Notes: generated from the sequence alone by a model not told the origin. Shown: positions 1-11,729, counted from the first letter of the stretch. The stretch: 64,000 nt of DNA from Rhizomys pruinosus (GCA_009823505.1 VZQC01008895.1:464833-528832); one strand, 5' to 3'. Translations and numbers: made by a program.

Positions 1-101
1 ATTGAGGAATTTCTCAGTTGACATGTGGTTATCCTAGCTGGGTGCACACTATTTCACCATAAATGAAAAATAAGTCGCCACAATTAAGTATTTAAGTTAT
101 A

Positions 102-298
102 GGTGAGCTGGAGAGGTGGTTCGGGTGGTTTGAGCAATGGCTTTGCTTTTTTGCAGAGGACTTTGGGTTTAATTCTCAGAACTACACAGTGACTAAGGAG
201 TCTTCTGCCTAGCTGGGCATTTATGCATGGTACAATTATCTACCAGGTGGTAAACCTCATACATTAATTTAAAATAATGTTCAATAAAATAATAAGAA
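102..298 (+). repeat. Degraded B2-like SINE
   Basis: A B2-like head (gctggagaggtggttc), a truncated middle with gcagaggactttgggttt, and an A-rich AATAAAAT tail can be followed on the plus strand. The copy is heavily changed by small indels, like the rest of 1-6146. Confidence 0.5.
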
Positions 299-302
299 GG
301 TA

Positions 303-500
303 TCGGAAAGATGGATCAGCTGGGTTGAGAATGGACCTGGCTCTAGCAGAGGACCTGGGTTCGTTCTCAGCATGGCAGATACATCATATAGCTCCATTTA
401 AGGGGAATCTGACATACTCTTAACCTGATGGGCTTGCACAACGGAGTATCTACAATTTAGGCAACACTATACACTATAACATAAAAATAAAAATAAATAG
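303..500 (+). repeat. Degraded B2-like SINE
   Basis: Contains the B2 core gcagaggacctgggttcg, then the ggggaatctgacat box, and ends in an ataaaaataaaaataaata tail. The tRNA-like head is poorly preserved. Confidence 0.5.
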
Positions 501-3361
501 CTATAGGCAGCCATTTTGGTAAGGTAATATATGTGGGGTCTTCACAGTTTCTGAGAATTATTCCCTTATTCCCAAGATTGTGAGAAGACAAGATGTGCTT
601 GTGATGAATCACTAAAGTATGGTGTCACATGATAAGTGACAGGTATGAGGCTAAGATGATAAATGTCAAAGGAGTTCAGAAAATGGAGGGAAGACTCGAG
701 TTGGCAGTGAGTTCTTTGCATTGACAATTGGGCTGAACTTTGCTACCGCGAGTTCTCTGAGACTTAGGTACATGCACCTGATAGGCAGACTCATGGAACT
801 AGAGTCCTGACACAGGAGGCGGTTGCTGCTTACCTCCCTGCCACCGGCCCAGAGCCCCACATGCACTACCAGTCAGGAGGACCCCATTTTTACCTTTTCC
901 AGCTAGCCTAGGTCTAGCTGCATCCTCACTCCAACAGTACAGCAAAGAGCCATCAAGAATGCATGGCAGGGAGCCATGGACCCAGTCACCATGTTCCACA
1001 AAGATAAGCACAACAGCATTGCTACCAGGGGTTCGAGAGGGACAAAAGCACACTGTTCTCATAACCCAGAACAGCAGGGATCCAGGTCAGAGAAGACAAC
1101 CTTTGCTTTTTTGTAAGTAGAAGGAAGAAGCACTCGCTTTCACCAGGAAGTAATTGTCATCCAAAAGGAGGGCGAGGTGGAACAGCTAAGGGTCAGTGAA
1201 AGAGTTTTACTTATGATGAAAAGAGCACGCTGGCATTGTGTGGTCTGGCTCTAAGCAGGCACAGATATATCTGTCTTCTGATGAGAGAACTGAGCACAAT
1301 GTGTCTGAGGTCCTTACCTGCCCTCAGGTCAGTGGTGAGAGAACTGATTCAATGCGTCACATGAAAACGTAAGCAGCTCATCTACTCCTGCATCTCCATA
1401 AACAGCATGTAAGCTGTGGTTACAGTAGTAGAGGCTTGGGTGCTAGCATGGTGCTGGCTTGCTTGTGCAACAAGGGGGGGAACAACGAAATTCTTGTAAA
1501 ATAACAGTGTATAGAGATTGGTAGTATGCAAAATATACAGAGAAATTGTGTTCAATGAAAAAGACTTACGGAAGTGAAAAGGGACGTCTAGGAGAAGAAG
1601 TCTGTAAAGTAAGACAGGGCGTCAGGTGCCAAATGTCTTCTGTGATCGAGAATCGGGCCGCCGAGTCCTGAAGGCCAGGCAGGGAAGAGCAGGTGAGGCA
1701 CCATAGCGGAGGTGCCACTGTTTGCGGGGACAGGCACCTGTGCATGGAGCCCAGACATGTAAAGCAGATGGAAGAGCCCAACTGGACTGCAGCAAACACA
1801 CATATGTAGGGAAGAAATGGGAGAAATGGTTGGAAAGGACACATCAGGCCCAAGGATGTCGTAAAGATGGCTGACTCAAGGCAAGACCACAGGAAGCATT
1901 TTTCTCGGAATAACTCGTCAGAGGAGGCAGGGTTGGCTAGGTTTATTCAGCAGGTGGTGCCTGGTCTCAGATCGGGTTAAGCACAATCGACAACAACCCA
2001 CACACACCACCAAACCACACACACTCGTGTGGCGGAGATGTTAGTCTGAACATAAAGCACACACTAAACAATCCAGGGTCCACGGAGATGATTGTGGTTG
2101 AGGATTTCTGTTGGAAGCCAGCAATCTGAAGTTATCCCAAAACCACATGATGCAAGGAACAACTTGTGTGGCTTATACTTGACTAACATACACACCCAAT
2201 CACCACACACACATGTCAAACCAAATATGTTTGAATTTTTTAAAACCGTCCAGATTGATTGCCTCTTTGAAGCATGCTTCTGGCTTTCCCACAGGAAATG
2301 AAAGGTAAGAAAGACGCAAGAGTGGGACTCTGGGCTGAAGTCAATTTTGTTGAATTGATGTATTGCTAGATGTGTCAGTGTAGTGTAATGTGTATGGTGG
2401 GTAGTGAGTATTTAATAAGTTCCATGCTGTTGTGTTCTGGAGGTGGTGGACTATTTATATTGTTGCCTTCTTGTCCGAAGAGGAGGAGGAGGCACGAGGC
2501 AAGCAGTCTCCTCCTGTCAACTGGGCCTCCACGATGATCCAAGTCAAACCTGGGAGATCTGGATATCCTCAAGCAAGGATGCAGGAGTGACAGCCAGAAA
2601 AAATTTAGACCAGATGTGTTCCAGGACAAGTTCTCTATTAAATGGTTGTCAACTCCATCTGTGAAGGTGGGCGCAGCAGTCATAACTTGGATTCAAGTCA
2701 GAAGAAGTGTGAGTAGCTCGAGCATTCGGTCAGAAGGCTGGATTCAACAGCAACGAACCAGGTGACAGCTCGGCTTTAGACACATGAGTTTTACTAGGAC
2801 TGAATATTACTTTGGGTTATGATGCTCAGAACTGAAGTTGATCATGAGAAGTTTTGCCGAATGACTCCTTGCACCTGTGAATGGGACCCACCTCCTTGGC
2901 AAGTTTTTTGAGAATTAAATGCCAACACGTTGGCACATGAAGTAGCCATAGAGAGGCCTTAATAAATGGTGACCACTCTGGGCCTGGTGAGGCCTTAGAG
3001 CAGCGGGAAACCAGCACCACACCCAACTTCTGGATTTAGCTCCTATCAAAAGTCTGCCTGCGCTCTGCACCTATTTGGGAGAAACTTGATTCTAGTCCTA
3101 ACGACCAGTCCTATGACCCGAGGGTCCTGCCCTGTCAGCAGGCACCCCCTCACCACATATCAGCAGCAACTCACTCAGGATTACTCAGGGAAGCAGGTGA
3201 TGTCACATCCCACAGAGCACCTTATCCAAGGATACTCACCATGTATGACAGGAACACGCATAAAGATGTCCCATAAGATAAGGCCCGCAGTCCTGAAGGA
3301 ATCCTGTGTCTTCTCCAAATCCTGAATCACAATCTGGGAACTCATTTTAACTATGGAGTGG
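501..3361. other. No gene recognised; noisy non-coding sequence
   Basis: Only short, mutually overlapping open frames (about 100 residues or fewer) occur, and none resembles a protein family I know. A CA/CCA-rich patch lies near 1998-2025. Small indel noise is likely, so absence of an ORF is weak evidence, but I see no splice-like exon structure, CpG island or promoter. Confidence 0.45.
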
Positions 3362-3525
3362 GTGTTGCTGGGCATGGAGGTTTATCCTAGCACTACTTCA
3401 GGAAGGCAGAGACAGGCAAATCGTCTCTGTGGTTCAAGGCCAGCCCGGTCTACAGAGTGAGTTCCAGGTCAGCTGGGGCTACATAGTTAGACCTTGTCTC
3501 AGAAAACACAAAATAAATAGTATTT
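3362..3525 (+). repeat. B1 SINE
   Basis: A 7SL-derived B1 monomer: gctgggcatggaggtttat head, the aaggccagcccggtctacag core, gagttccaggtcagctgggg, then gaccttgtctcag and an A-rich tail. Confidence 0.85.
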
Positions 3526-4394
3526 CAAGATAGTTAGGATAGTGTTTGTAGTACGAGTTGGTCAAATGGAAAAAATTCAGTGAACTTGTTGGACGGGATA
3601 TGTGCTCCTACTCACAATGTTACACAACTTGTGGAAACCATGCCTGTGCTAGTGTACACTACTGATCAAATAAAGCCTCTCTCTCAGGGCTTGTGGCTAG
3701 GTGAGGTTATGAGACACGAAGAAGAAATGTCCCATGTGGGCATGCTGGACCGAGCATAGGCGATGGACGTCCGATGGAAGAACTACCTAGGGCTGTGGCA
3801 GAGGTCTTATGTAATGGAGATTGTGTAAGGGTCTGCACAAAGACCACCAGCTTGAGCAGTGGACGCTAATCAATCTCAGAAAGGTCTGAGTAAGATTTAT
3901 AAGAAATAGATATCACACAGGACAGAGAGAAATGTGGCCACAAAAAGAGGAAGAATGAACTCGAGAGTGGCTAGTGTTATGGTCCTCTGGTGTATGTGTC
4001 CCTGAATACATGTTGTGATATACTGCATGGTGCAGTGATTAGGATGGGTGCCAGGCAGTAGTGGGATTTTAGGTGGTGGGGACAAACGTCATGGGTTCAG
4101 AGAAGATGGTCCTCCATTTGAATTCAACCAGTCTTTACCAAGTTTCGCAGATTGAACAATCAGTGAGTTCTCTGGGTTCCTCAGGATTCATCAACTATCC
4201 TTTATGCAGAGGAGGTTATAGCACCAAGCAATCTAGGAATTATTGCCCAGCTTTCTGACTCTTCAGAGTATGAATCTTTGATTTACAGGGTCGTAATTCA
4301 AGATTAAATGGTCTATGTCATCACCAGAATGAAAATGTCTATGTCACAGATACACTCTACAGGCAGCAAAAGGCATCCAGAAACATATATTGGG
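3526..4394. other. No gene recognised
   Basis: No coding, RNA or clear repeat signal is visible apart from short AT-rich stretches. Confidence 0.4.
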
Positions 4395-4620
4395 TTTGTA
4401 GTTAGATGGCTCTCGCAGTGGTTAAGAGCACTGATTCTCTTGCAGAGGACGGATGTTAGGCTGCTTGGTTCTGCTGCCTTCATGCGCGCTGGAAGAGTGG
4501 CTTGCACCAGCTTCGTGGCCACTCCTACTATTCTTCCACACGCTGCAGCCGTTAGGTGTTCAGTTTCTGCTGTTTGGGATAGAGTAAGGTAGTCCATGCC
4601 ACCATGAGTATAGACATATC
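4395..4620 (+). repeat. Fragmentary B2-like SINE
   Basis: The B2 head is recognisable as agatggctctcgcagtggtt followed by aagagcactgattctcttgc and agaggacgg. The distal part is too altered to align by eye, so the end is approximate. Confidence 0.45.
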
Positions 4621-5518
4621 ATCCAGTTCTGGCGAAGGTAGGCTTGCCCCAGAGTAATAATACCCCCTTACACTGTCTCGGCCACTGGCACTCGGCATAG
4701 GAGCCAGAAGTCATTAATCCCTTGTTGTTTTTAATTGGTTTGATTGGCTCCTCTTGTCTGAAATTTCCACGGAATTCAATTCCCGAGACCCACAATGGCA
4801 GTTAGCTGTTGTGATCCATTCAGGGGAATTAAACACCGCTTCTTTGAACTCTCATTGGAATGCACACGACGGTTACTCAACACATTGCAGGCATAATCAT
4901 AAGGACTAAATATAAAACTATTTAAAAACATGTTCCTAAGTTTATTGCATCTACTTAGTCCTAGAATCTGCAGCTAGCATACAATGCTCTCTCCCCAAGA
5001 AGACCCGAGTCCTGAGATGATAAAATTTCCTTGGATGTTCACCTAGAGCTGAATGGGATGTTCCCGTATGATCGTATTATGTGATGACATCAGCCCTGTG
5101 GATCTGGTGTCGACGCGCCTATCAGTTAGGGTACATTCCAACTGATGCAGAGCGCTTAGAGCTGTTTCAGTACTTCGGTTGAATGCAGATCAGAAGCTCC
5201 ATCAAGCATTCTGACAAGGGAGCTCATCTGGCTTGGTTATCTGGAGCTTGTTGGGATATGCATCTGTTTAGGACATAAGGCGAGGCTGGGCATATATAAA
5301 GAGTGATTAGATATTCATTTAGAGGTTGACCAGACTAAATGAACTGGGGAAATTCTGGTGAGAGCTCACAGAGATGATTCATCGGATGGGAGGGATTAAT
5401 GGTGAGACAAGGGACCAGAGGGAAGGGTCCTGGCTTGCTCTTATATACTACATTTTGGTATAACACATCTAAGGAGCTAAAATCCTTTCTAAAGCGGCAA
5501 CCCTCAATGCTTATTCAT
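4621..5518. other. No gene recognised
   Basis: No ORF of note, no RNA gene, no clear repeat. A CpG-rich patch around 5110-5120 is out of character with its surroundings and may be a sequencing error. Confidence 0.4.
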
Positions 5519-5645
5519 TTTTTTTTTTTTTTTTGAGACGGGTTACTTTGTCAGGCTGGCTGGTATGTGCTGGTAGAGGCTGCTTGACTCAAAGAGATTG
5601 CTGCTCTGCTGAGTGCTAGGCATTGGTAGTGGTGCACAATAAAGG
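5519..5645 (-). repeat. B1 SINE, noisy
   Basis: Reads on the minus strand as B1. On the plus strand it starts with a poly-T run, then gagacgggtt, a garbled tggaactcactgtgtagacc region, and gctaggcattggtagtggtg at the B1 head. Confidence 0.6.
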
Positions 5646-5895
5646 GCTGAGCCTGAGCTTATCCATTTTTATATTATTAATTCATATTTATATTTAAAGA
5701 ATCTACAACTCCAAGTCTCGGATAAGCGCCTGACATTGCTTTGGGATCAAACCGAACTCATTAAGATATGTAGATTCTGCAGTGGTACATAGCTATAAAG
5801 ATACTGATAGCTGGTGGGTGCTGAAGGACAACTATAACTGCCAGATGCTGCTTCAAGACAATATTTGTAGATCTTTCCTAGATTTAATCTGTTGT

Positions 5896-6070
5896 GTGGC
5901 TTGGAGGATGGCTAGCGGTTAAGAGACATGCTTCTTGGCAGAGGACGGTTCAATTCCAGCACCATGGCTGAGAGCTGTCTTTTACTCCAGTTCTGGGGAT
6001 TGAGCCTTTGCTCTGTGGGTGTATGACAGGTGCCACATACTACATGCAGAAGAATTAAATATAAAATAAG
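5896..6070 (+). repeat. B2 SINE, noisy
   Basis: B2 head ggatggctagcggttaagag, gcagaggacggttcaattcc, the actccagttctggggat box, and an A-rich AATATAAAATAAG tail. Confidence 0.7.
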
Positions 6071-6116
6071 GGAACAAACTTTAAATTGTTGTGTGGCTGG
6101 GAGTTAGAAATTTCAG

Positions 6117-6146
6117 AGGCTGGAGAGATGCTAGCGGTTAAGAGCA
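6117..6146 (+). repeat. B2 SINE head cut at an assembly gap
   Basis: Only the first 30 bases of a B2 (ggctggagagatgctagcgg, then ttaagagca) remain before the n. A B2 tail without its head follows the next n at 16166, so the gap probably fell inside or between B2 copies. Confidence 0.7.
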
Positions 6147-6147
6147 N
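6147..6147. other. Assembly gap (single n)
   Basis: One ambiguous base, probably marking a contig join of unknown length. The preceding sequence is a B2 head. The following sequence is a noisy version of the end of the AG microsatellite seen intact at 16449-16514. Confidence 0.85.
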
Positions 6148-6968
6148 GGAAGAAGAAGGAGAGGAATACAAACCAATTGAAAGCTAGGTCCAAACTTCAC
6201 CCAGGTGGGAAGCCAGGTTATAGGGGACAGATGTGACTCAGCAGCTCTGTGGAGGGAACCATTGTGTCCTGGGAAGACTGAAGCCTCAGGTGACATGCCA
6301 CCAAGTCTTTCTTTTGACTTGAGCTGGCATTTCCCTTCACGTCTACAAAGCCACCTGTCTTAAACATGCACTCCAAGTACGTTCAGATTCTCAATGTTTT
6401 TCAAGCTTCATCTGAAATAACCTGGTGCCCCACTGCTTTTCTGATTGCAAGGCCCCAATTGTCTCAAAGATGTCCTATTCTATGGGGTTTCTCTCTCTAA
6501 ACTCAGACAACAGCAGTATTAGGTTGGGGTTCAAACTTTAAATCTCAGGATGTTTTTTAGTAAGTTTCCGACAAGGAGGAGGTGATTCACATGGCGCTCA
6601 ACCAAGGACTTATGTATGGGCCGTATATCTCCTTTGTAGCCCTTATTTGGCATATGGACATGTTTCAAAATCTGTGTCTTGTCTTCACTTCCACTGCTCC
6701 CTTAGTGGCATTCATGCCTTGATCCTAAAGAACTGCTGAAAAGAGATGAAGGCAAGGTCATTTATTGTGACCATTAGGGGCTGCCTTGAAAAGTTAGCTA
6801 GGAAAACTGAAAGTTTTAATAGGGTCAGAACACTATTTACATATGGAATTCAATGCAGTAGAATGTTCAAAGTATGCAAGTGCCATGGGGTGGGTATGTG
6901 CCAAGCTTCTTAAAATACATCTCTTTGAGAACAAGGCTCTTCACTGTATCAAGCATACTGATATCTAC
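6148..6968. other. No gene recognised (left part of copy A)
   Basis: Unique-looking sequence with only short open frames. The frame starting at 6843 recurs in copy B at 17190 but runs into a TC microsatellite, so it is not a gene. Confidence 0.5.
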
Positions 6969-7086
6969 TTATTGGTTTCTCTCCTCTCTCTCTCCTCTCT
7001 CGCCCCTCTCGCTCTCTCTCTCTCTCTCTTCTCCTCCCCTCTCTACTCGTTCTCTCTTCTCTTCTGTCTCTACTCCATCTCTCTTA
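6969..7086. repeat. TC-rich microsatellite
   Basis: Interrupted CT/TC repeats. The matching tract in copy B (about 17327-17364) is a cleaner (TC)n run, which suggests read errors in one or both copies. Confidence 0.85.
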
Positions 7087-7304
7087 CCTTGTATAGGAAT
7101 AGGGCAGAACAGGAAGCCAACCAAGTAACCAAATAGAATGCAGTGGGATTCTCTTGTAAAACACACAGTACAGTGCTGGTTACACAGCATCAACCTAGGT
7201 AAGTTAGCCATTGTGATTATTCACTTCTGGTTATTTTGCTATTAAACCAAAGGTAATTGGGGTGCCACACAAGGGCTTGTGGAATCTGTGGGAGCTATAA
7301 GAGT

Positions 7305-7470
7305 TCTTTTTTTTTTTTTTTTTTTTTTGTTGTTTTTTTGTTCGAGACGGGTCTCCGCTGTAGCCCCAGCTGTCCCTGGAACTCACTGTGATAGACCGGC
7401 TGGGCCTTGAACTGCACAAAGATCCCCCTGCCTCGCCCAGGTGCTAGGATTAAAGGCGTTGCTGGGCACA
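7305..7470 (-). repeat. B1 SINE
   Basis: Poly-T run, then gagacgggtctccgctgtag, the tgtgatagaccggctgggcc core, and aggattaaaggcgttgctgg. This is B1 read on the minus strand. Its counterpart in copy B is 17637-17805. Confidence 0.9.
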
Positions 7471-7601
7471 TTCTTTTCCTTGTGAGAAAAGTGAACAAGA
7501 AGAAGCGAAAACTGTGCAACCAGTCGGGAAACTTAAATTTACCATCACAGGTAAAATCTATTTGTTTTCAGAGCTTCCTATGGAATTTGAGAAAGGGAAG
7601 G

Positions 7602-7971
7602 TGATGTAGTTACTTTCTGTTTGTTGTGATGAAACCATGTGACCAAAGGAACCTTATAAAAGGAAGAGTTTATTGGAGCTTACAGTGGCAAGTTCCAGGT
7701 AATTAGAGTCCATTGTGGCGGTGAGGTGTGGCAGCTGGATCTGGAGCAACAACGAGGGTCACATCTCACAAAGAGCGCAGGAAACAGAGAGAGGCAATTG
7801 TAGACCAGAGGCTTGTTAAACTCATAAGCCTGCCCCCAGTGACACACACTTCTTCGTCCCCAGCATGGTCCACACCTCTAGAGACCCATCCAAAAACAAA
7901 GCGCCACCACCTGAGACAAATGTCTGAATACTTACAGCCTATGGGGGAACACCATTGCAAACCAAACCACA
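7602..7971 (-). repeat. 3' LTR of the MaLR-like element
   Basis: Direct repeat partner of 9320-9691. It ends on the plus strand in CCAC-type LTR terminal text next to the internal region and starts right after the GAAGG flank. Confidence 0.8.
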
Positions 7972-9319
7972 TTCCACTCCCGGCCCCCATAGGCTGCCTG
8001 ACATATACAAATGCAAAATGCATTTAAGTCCAACACCCAAAGTCCCAACCATAGTCTGTCACCAGTCTCAATCCATTCAAAAGTCCCCAGTCCAAGGTCT
8101 CTTTTCTGAGACTCAGGCAATCTCTTACTGTAAGCTCCTTGTAAAAATCAAAGGCAAATTACATAACCGCCAACATACATGGAACCGAGTACACAGCCCA
8201 GTCCAAAAGGGAGGAATAGAGGCATGTGAGGAGGACACTGACCAAACAAGAAACCAAAAACCAGCAGAGGCAAAACGCAAGTCCTGTAAGCGCCATGCAC
8301 TTTGGGACTTGACTTCCAAAGGGCTTAGATGGCTCAGCATTTCCACTTCGTGTTGCAACATACATCTCTTATTTTTAGCTCGGTACCACTCCCTGTAATG
8401 CACTCTCCTTGGTAAATAGCTCACAGGTCTGGCATCTCAAATGAAAGTCTTCTGGGGTCTCACATCCACCAGGCTTCACAGTCACAGCTTCATGCAAGGG
8501 CCTATCAGGCCTTCTTTATTCAGGGACAGCCCCTGCCTTACGTTCTGCCGGCGACTTTGTCTTCTGAATTATGGAGGAAGAACTGATGATCCACTTCACT
8601 CTTGCGAATTTCATGCTCTCTAAAGCCAGCACCACGTGAATGAATTGCCGAATCTGCTGCAATTCCGGACTGACCCTGGCCCATTTCCAACACACAGTTT
8701 GCAACTTTTTCTCTCCTGACGTGCGGGAGGATTAGCTGGGTGTGGGTCTTGCCTGAAGTACTGAGTCTTTTGTTACTTGTAAATCTCTAGGCTCTCCTTG
8801 AATACTTTAATCTCCTTATGAAGGGAGCTTCTCCTTCACATGCCTTGGACCCCACCTTCAACTTCCTAGTGCAGTTATCAGATCCAAACTGTACATTGTC
8901 TGCATTTCTTTCTGACCCAATCTGTCTCTTCTTCACTGTAGATCTGCACAAGATTCACCATTAAAACCATGCCAAAAACATTTCTACATAGGGCGGTCCT
9001 TGAAATATCCTCCGCCAAGACATCAGTCCAACTTGCTTTTCAACTTAGCACAGGCAAGCATCTGGGCTGATGGGCAAACAGCTGCCAGACTCTTTATCAA
9101 AAAATCCATTGCTGCCTAAGTCTCTTATTTTCACCCTGGAACACATCTTTTGCTAGCACATGCTTCTTCCAGGCCTCCACTATTAATGGACCCTTTAAGC
9201 TCTGTTTACAATAGCAACAGCTTTCCAGCCCAAAGTTCCAAAGTCCTTCCACACTTCTCCAAACATACAATGGTCAGGTTCTGCACAACAGAACACCACC
9301 ATAATCGGGTAACCACAAC

Positions 9320-9691
9320 GGATTAGGCAGTTTTTCTGTTGCTGGGATAAACCAACCATGACACAAGGAATTTATAAAAGGAAAGTTAAGTTTATTTGAG
9401 CTTACGATGCAGTATGTTCCAGGGAATTAGAGTCCATTGTGGTGGAGGCTGTGGCGGCTGGATCTGGGAGCAGCAAACGGAGGGTCACATTTACGCGGAA
9501 AGAGCACAGGAAACAGAGAGGCAACTGTAGCCACAGAGCTTGTTAAAACTCACTAAGCCTGCCCCCAGTGACACACTTTCACCCCCCAGCCATGCCCACA
9601 CCTTCTAAGAACCTCCAAACAAGCACGCACAAACTGAGACCAATGTCTGAATACTTAGACGCCTATGGGGACACGCAAGCAAACCACCACA
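9320..9691 (-). repeat. 5' LTR of the MaLR-like element
   Basis: Direct repeat partner of 7602-7971. It is followed on the plus strand by GAAGG, the 5-bp target duplication. The plus-strand left edge is damaged in this copy but reads tgatagtcag in copy B. Confidence 0.8.
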
Positions 9692-9696
9692 GAAGG

Positions 9697-10207
9697 GCTA
9701 GACACAGATAAAGAGATAGATGACCTCTGGTGGCTTAGGGATCCCAAGTGAATAAGCCAAAGAGCCCAGAACCATTCTATACCATTCTCGAGGGCTGAAA
9801 GCTTCATAAGATGAAGGCAGTATGTGGGGTGTTAATATATTTAATCATCATCCTTTCAGAGGAGGCCCCAGATTTCCAAACAAAACTACATCTTCCTAAT
9901 AACTGTTCCTATACAAAGAAGCACCACCACAGTTACTGTACTTGTTATACCAAACAATTATGTATTGAAGCCTTCCTTATTCTGCTGTAGAGACACTGTA
10001 GGTAGGGATATGATTTGTCATACTGTTGGAACTTAAGTACTTATTTGAAGAAGTAATAAGTTATCTATAAATGCATGTGTGCTGTGTTTATAGACAAATG
10101 CATGGCATGCAGAATGCATCTGATGAGAGGAGAAAGAGAAGAGATGTGTGTACTAGTAAAACCTTCATGTTCTCTGCTTATTTCTCAACTTAAATTTATT
10201 TCAGCGT
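9697..10207. other. No gene recognised; host sequence between the LTR element and L1
   Basis: Non-coding sequence present three times with few differences (here, 19994-20504 and about 26998-27505). Confidence 0.5.
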
Positions 10208-11091
10208 AAATAATCAGCAAGATTGGTGTAGCATCCAAAATGAGGAACGCATTCTCTGTCTTTTCTTGGACTGTGGTTACGCTTGTCACTGCAGCGCTAA
10301 ATGGCTTCCAGCGCCATCCAGTTACCTGCAAGTCTCTAATGCCTCTTTCTTTAACCACCTGAATAGGTAATCCATGGTTAGTGTACTATATTGTTTGTTT
10401 ATCCCACACTTGTCTGTGAGGGCAATTTCGGGTTGTTATCCAGCTCTTCACTAATTGTGAAGAGAGCTGCAATAGAAAGCATGGATGTGCATGTATCTTT
10501 GTGGTAGGATGAGTCTTTGGGGTATATACCCAGGAGTGGTATGACTGGGTCAGGTGGTAGGCTCATTCTGAGTCTTTTGAGGGTTCTCCACACTGCTTCC
10601 CATAGTGGTTGTACAAGCTTACATTCCTCATTTGTGGATGCTAACACCAAATCCCTCAGATGAAAGGCAAGCTGAATAAAATTATTGTTATATTTCTGTT
10701 TATCTGAAAGCAAATATGTTGTTATAAATATGAATCTCTCAATGGGCTCTAGAATCCACCCACCAATTATTTTCAGACTCTGTAATTACTGTATATGGAT
10801 GGAAAGTATGTATCCATATTTTAGAGTAGTATAAAATTAATGGAGGAAAATGTGAATTCCTAAGCATAATAAAAAGACTGAGAGAAAGATGCAGGACAAT
10901 TATGGCAGAATGCATGATCTGGGGTGGGGTGGGGTGGGGCAGGGGGAAGGGAAAGGGGAATATGCCTGAACTGGATTGAAAAACGATGTCTGACATACAC
11001 AAAATGTCAATAAAAAATAAAAAGAATCTTCTTCCTGATTCAAACCCCAAAAGTGACCCAAAAGCTGCTGAAAAAAAATAATCACAAGATT
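10208..11091 (+). mobile_element. Twin-primed (5'-inverted) L1 insertion (copy A)
   Basis: 10225-10627 is L1 sequence in minus orientation. Translated on the minus strand it gives the end of ORF2, with LVQPLWEAVWRTLKRL, PVIPLLGIYPKD and AALFTI, which is typical L1 ORF2 C-terminal text. From 10626 the strand switches to plus-oriented L1 3' UTR, with a G-rich block at 10920-10960, ending in an A-rich tail near 11011-11024. A 23-bp piece (10626-10648) occurs inverted at 10225-10245. Flanking direct repeats AAATAATCACAAGATT (10208-10224 with one extra base; 11076-11091) are the target-site duplication. The inverted 5' part, direct 3' part and single duplication fit twin priming. The copy is dead. 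Confidence 0.85.
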
Positions 11092-11384
11092 ATGAACTCA
11101 CTTTTAATTTGCCAAGCTTACAATTAGGAGTTTATAAATACTTTGAGCTTCACTGCAGGACACTGGCTGCTTTGTCTGTGACAATCATCAAATTGTTTTT
11201 GTTACAAGCTTTCTATTTCAAAAGCTATATTCCCTAGATTTTATTTATTCTTTAAAAATATCTAATGTAGAAATCTTGAAAATCTTATGAGACTCTCTTG
11301 GGAGCTTCCAACTGAGTAGATCCAAGTAAAGGGGAAATGTGATTTCCACACACCACACATTTCATCAAGAATACTGTCACGTCT
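11092..11384. other. No gene recognised
   Basis: AT-rich non-coding sequence, repeated in copy B at about 21379-21689. Confidence 0.4.
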
Positions 11385-11610
11385 AAGGCCTGAGGAGAAG
11401 GCTTAGTCAATAAAGTGCTTGCCATTCAAGAATGAGAACCCAAGTTCAATTCCAGAACACATGTAAAAATCCAGGCTTGGTGGCACCCGCTTGTGTTTTC
11501 AACTCTGGGAGGCAAAACCAGGCAGAACGAGGTACAACCCTGGAAATCATGGCCTAGGCTAGACAAAGAGCTCCAGATCTCAGTAAACAAAAAAGAAAAC
11601 ATGGTTAAGA
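11385..11610 (+). repeat. B4-type SINE
   Basis: An ID/tRNA-like left part (gaggagaaggcttagtcaat, then aaagtgcttgcc) joined to a B1-like right part (ggtggcacccgcttgtgttt, then ctgggaggcaaaaccaggca). This is the dimeric layout of B4. The copy B equivalent is 21690-21925. Confidence 0.75.
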
Positions 11611-11696
11611 GCTAATGATGGATGATTCAAGAGGTTGATCTATAGTCTGCCTATGCACCATGCACACTTGCACATATGTGTATACAAACCAGCATA

Positions 11697-11697
<1 letters not shown>

Positions 11698-11729
<32 letters not shown>

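Larger units (their letters stand above)
7602..9691 (-). mobile_element. Complete MaLR-like LTR element (copy A)
   Basis: Two direct repeats of about 370 bp, 7602-7971 and 9320-9691, bracket about 1.35 kb of internal sequence with no open frame of note. On the minus strand each LTR begins TGTGGTGG and, best seen in copy B, ends near TATCA, giving TG...CA termini. An AATAAA lies inside the LTR (plus strand tttatt in the tagagtttatt region). The flanks are GAAGG on both sides (7597-7601 and 9692-9696), a 5-bp target-site duplication as expected for endogenous retrovirus-like insertions. Length, small non-coding interior and LTR text fit the ERVL-MaLR class. The exact family name is uncertain. 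No gag, pol or env is present. Confidence 0.8.

Noticed and set aside
6843..7136. Open frame conserved in two copies (also at 17190-17627)
   Set aside because: Conservation comes from the duplicated segment, and the frame runs through a TC microsatellite (SLSLSL). The two versions end differently.
7602..9691. Coding endogenous retrovirus
   Set aside because: The interior is only about 1.35 kb with no gag, pol or env frame, so it is a non-autonomous element.
10399..10713. 104-residue minus frame with family similarity
   Set aside because: It is the C-terminal remnant of L1 ORF2 inside a 5'-inverted insertion, so it is not a separate gene.
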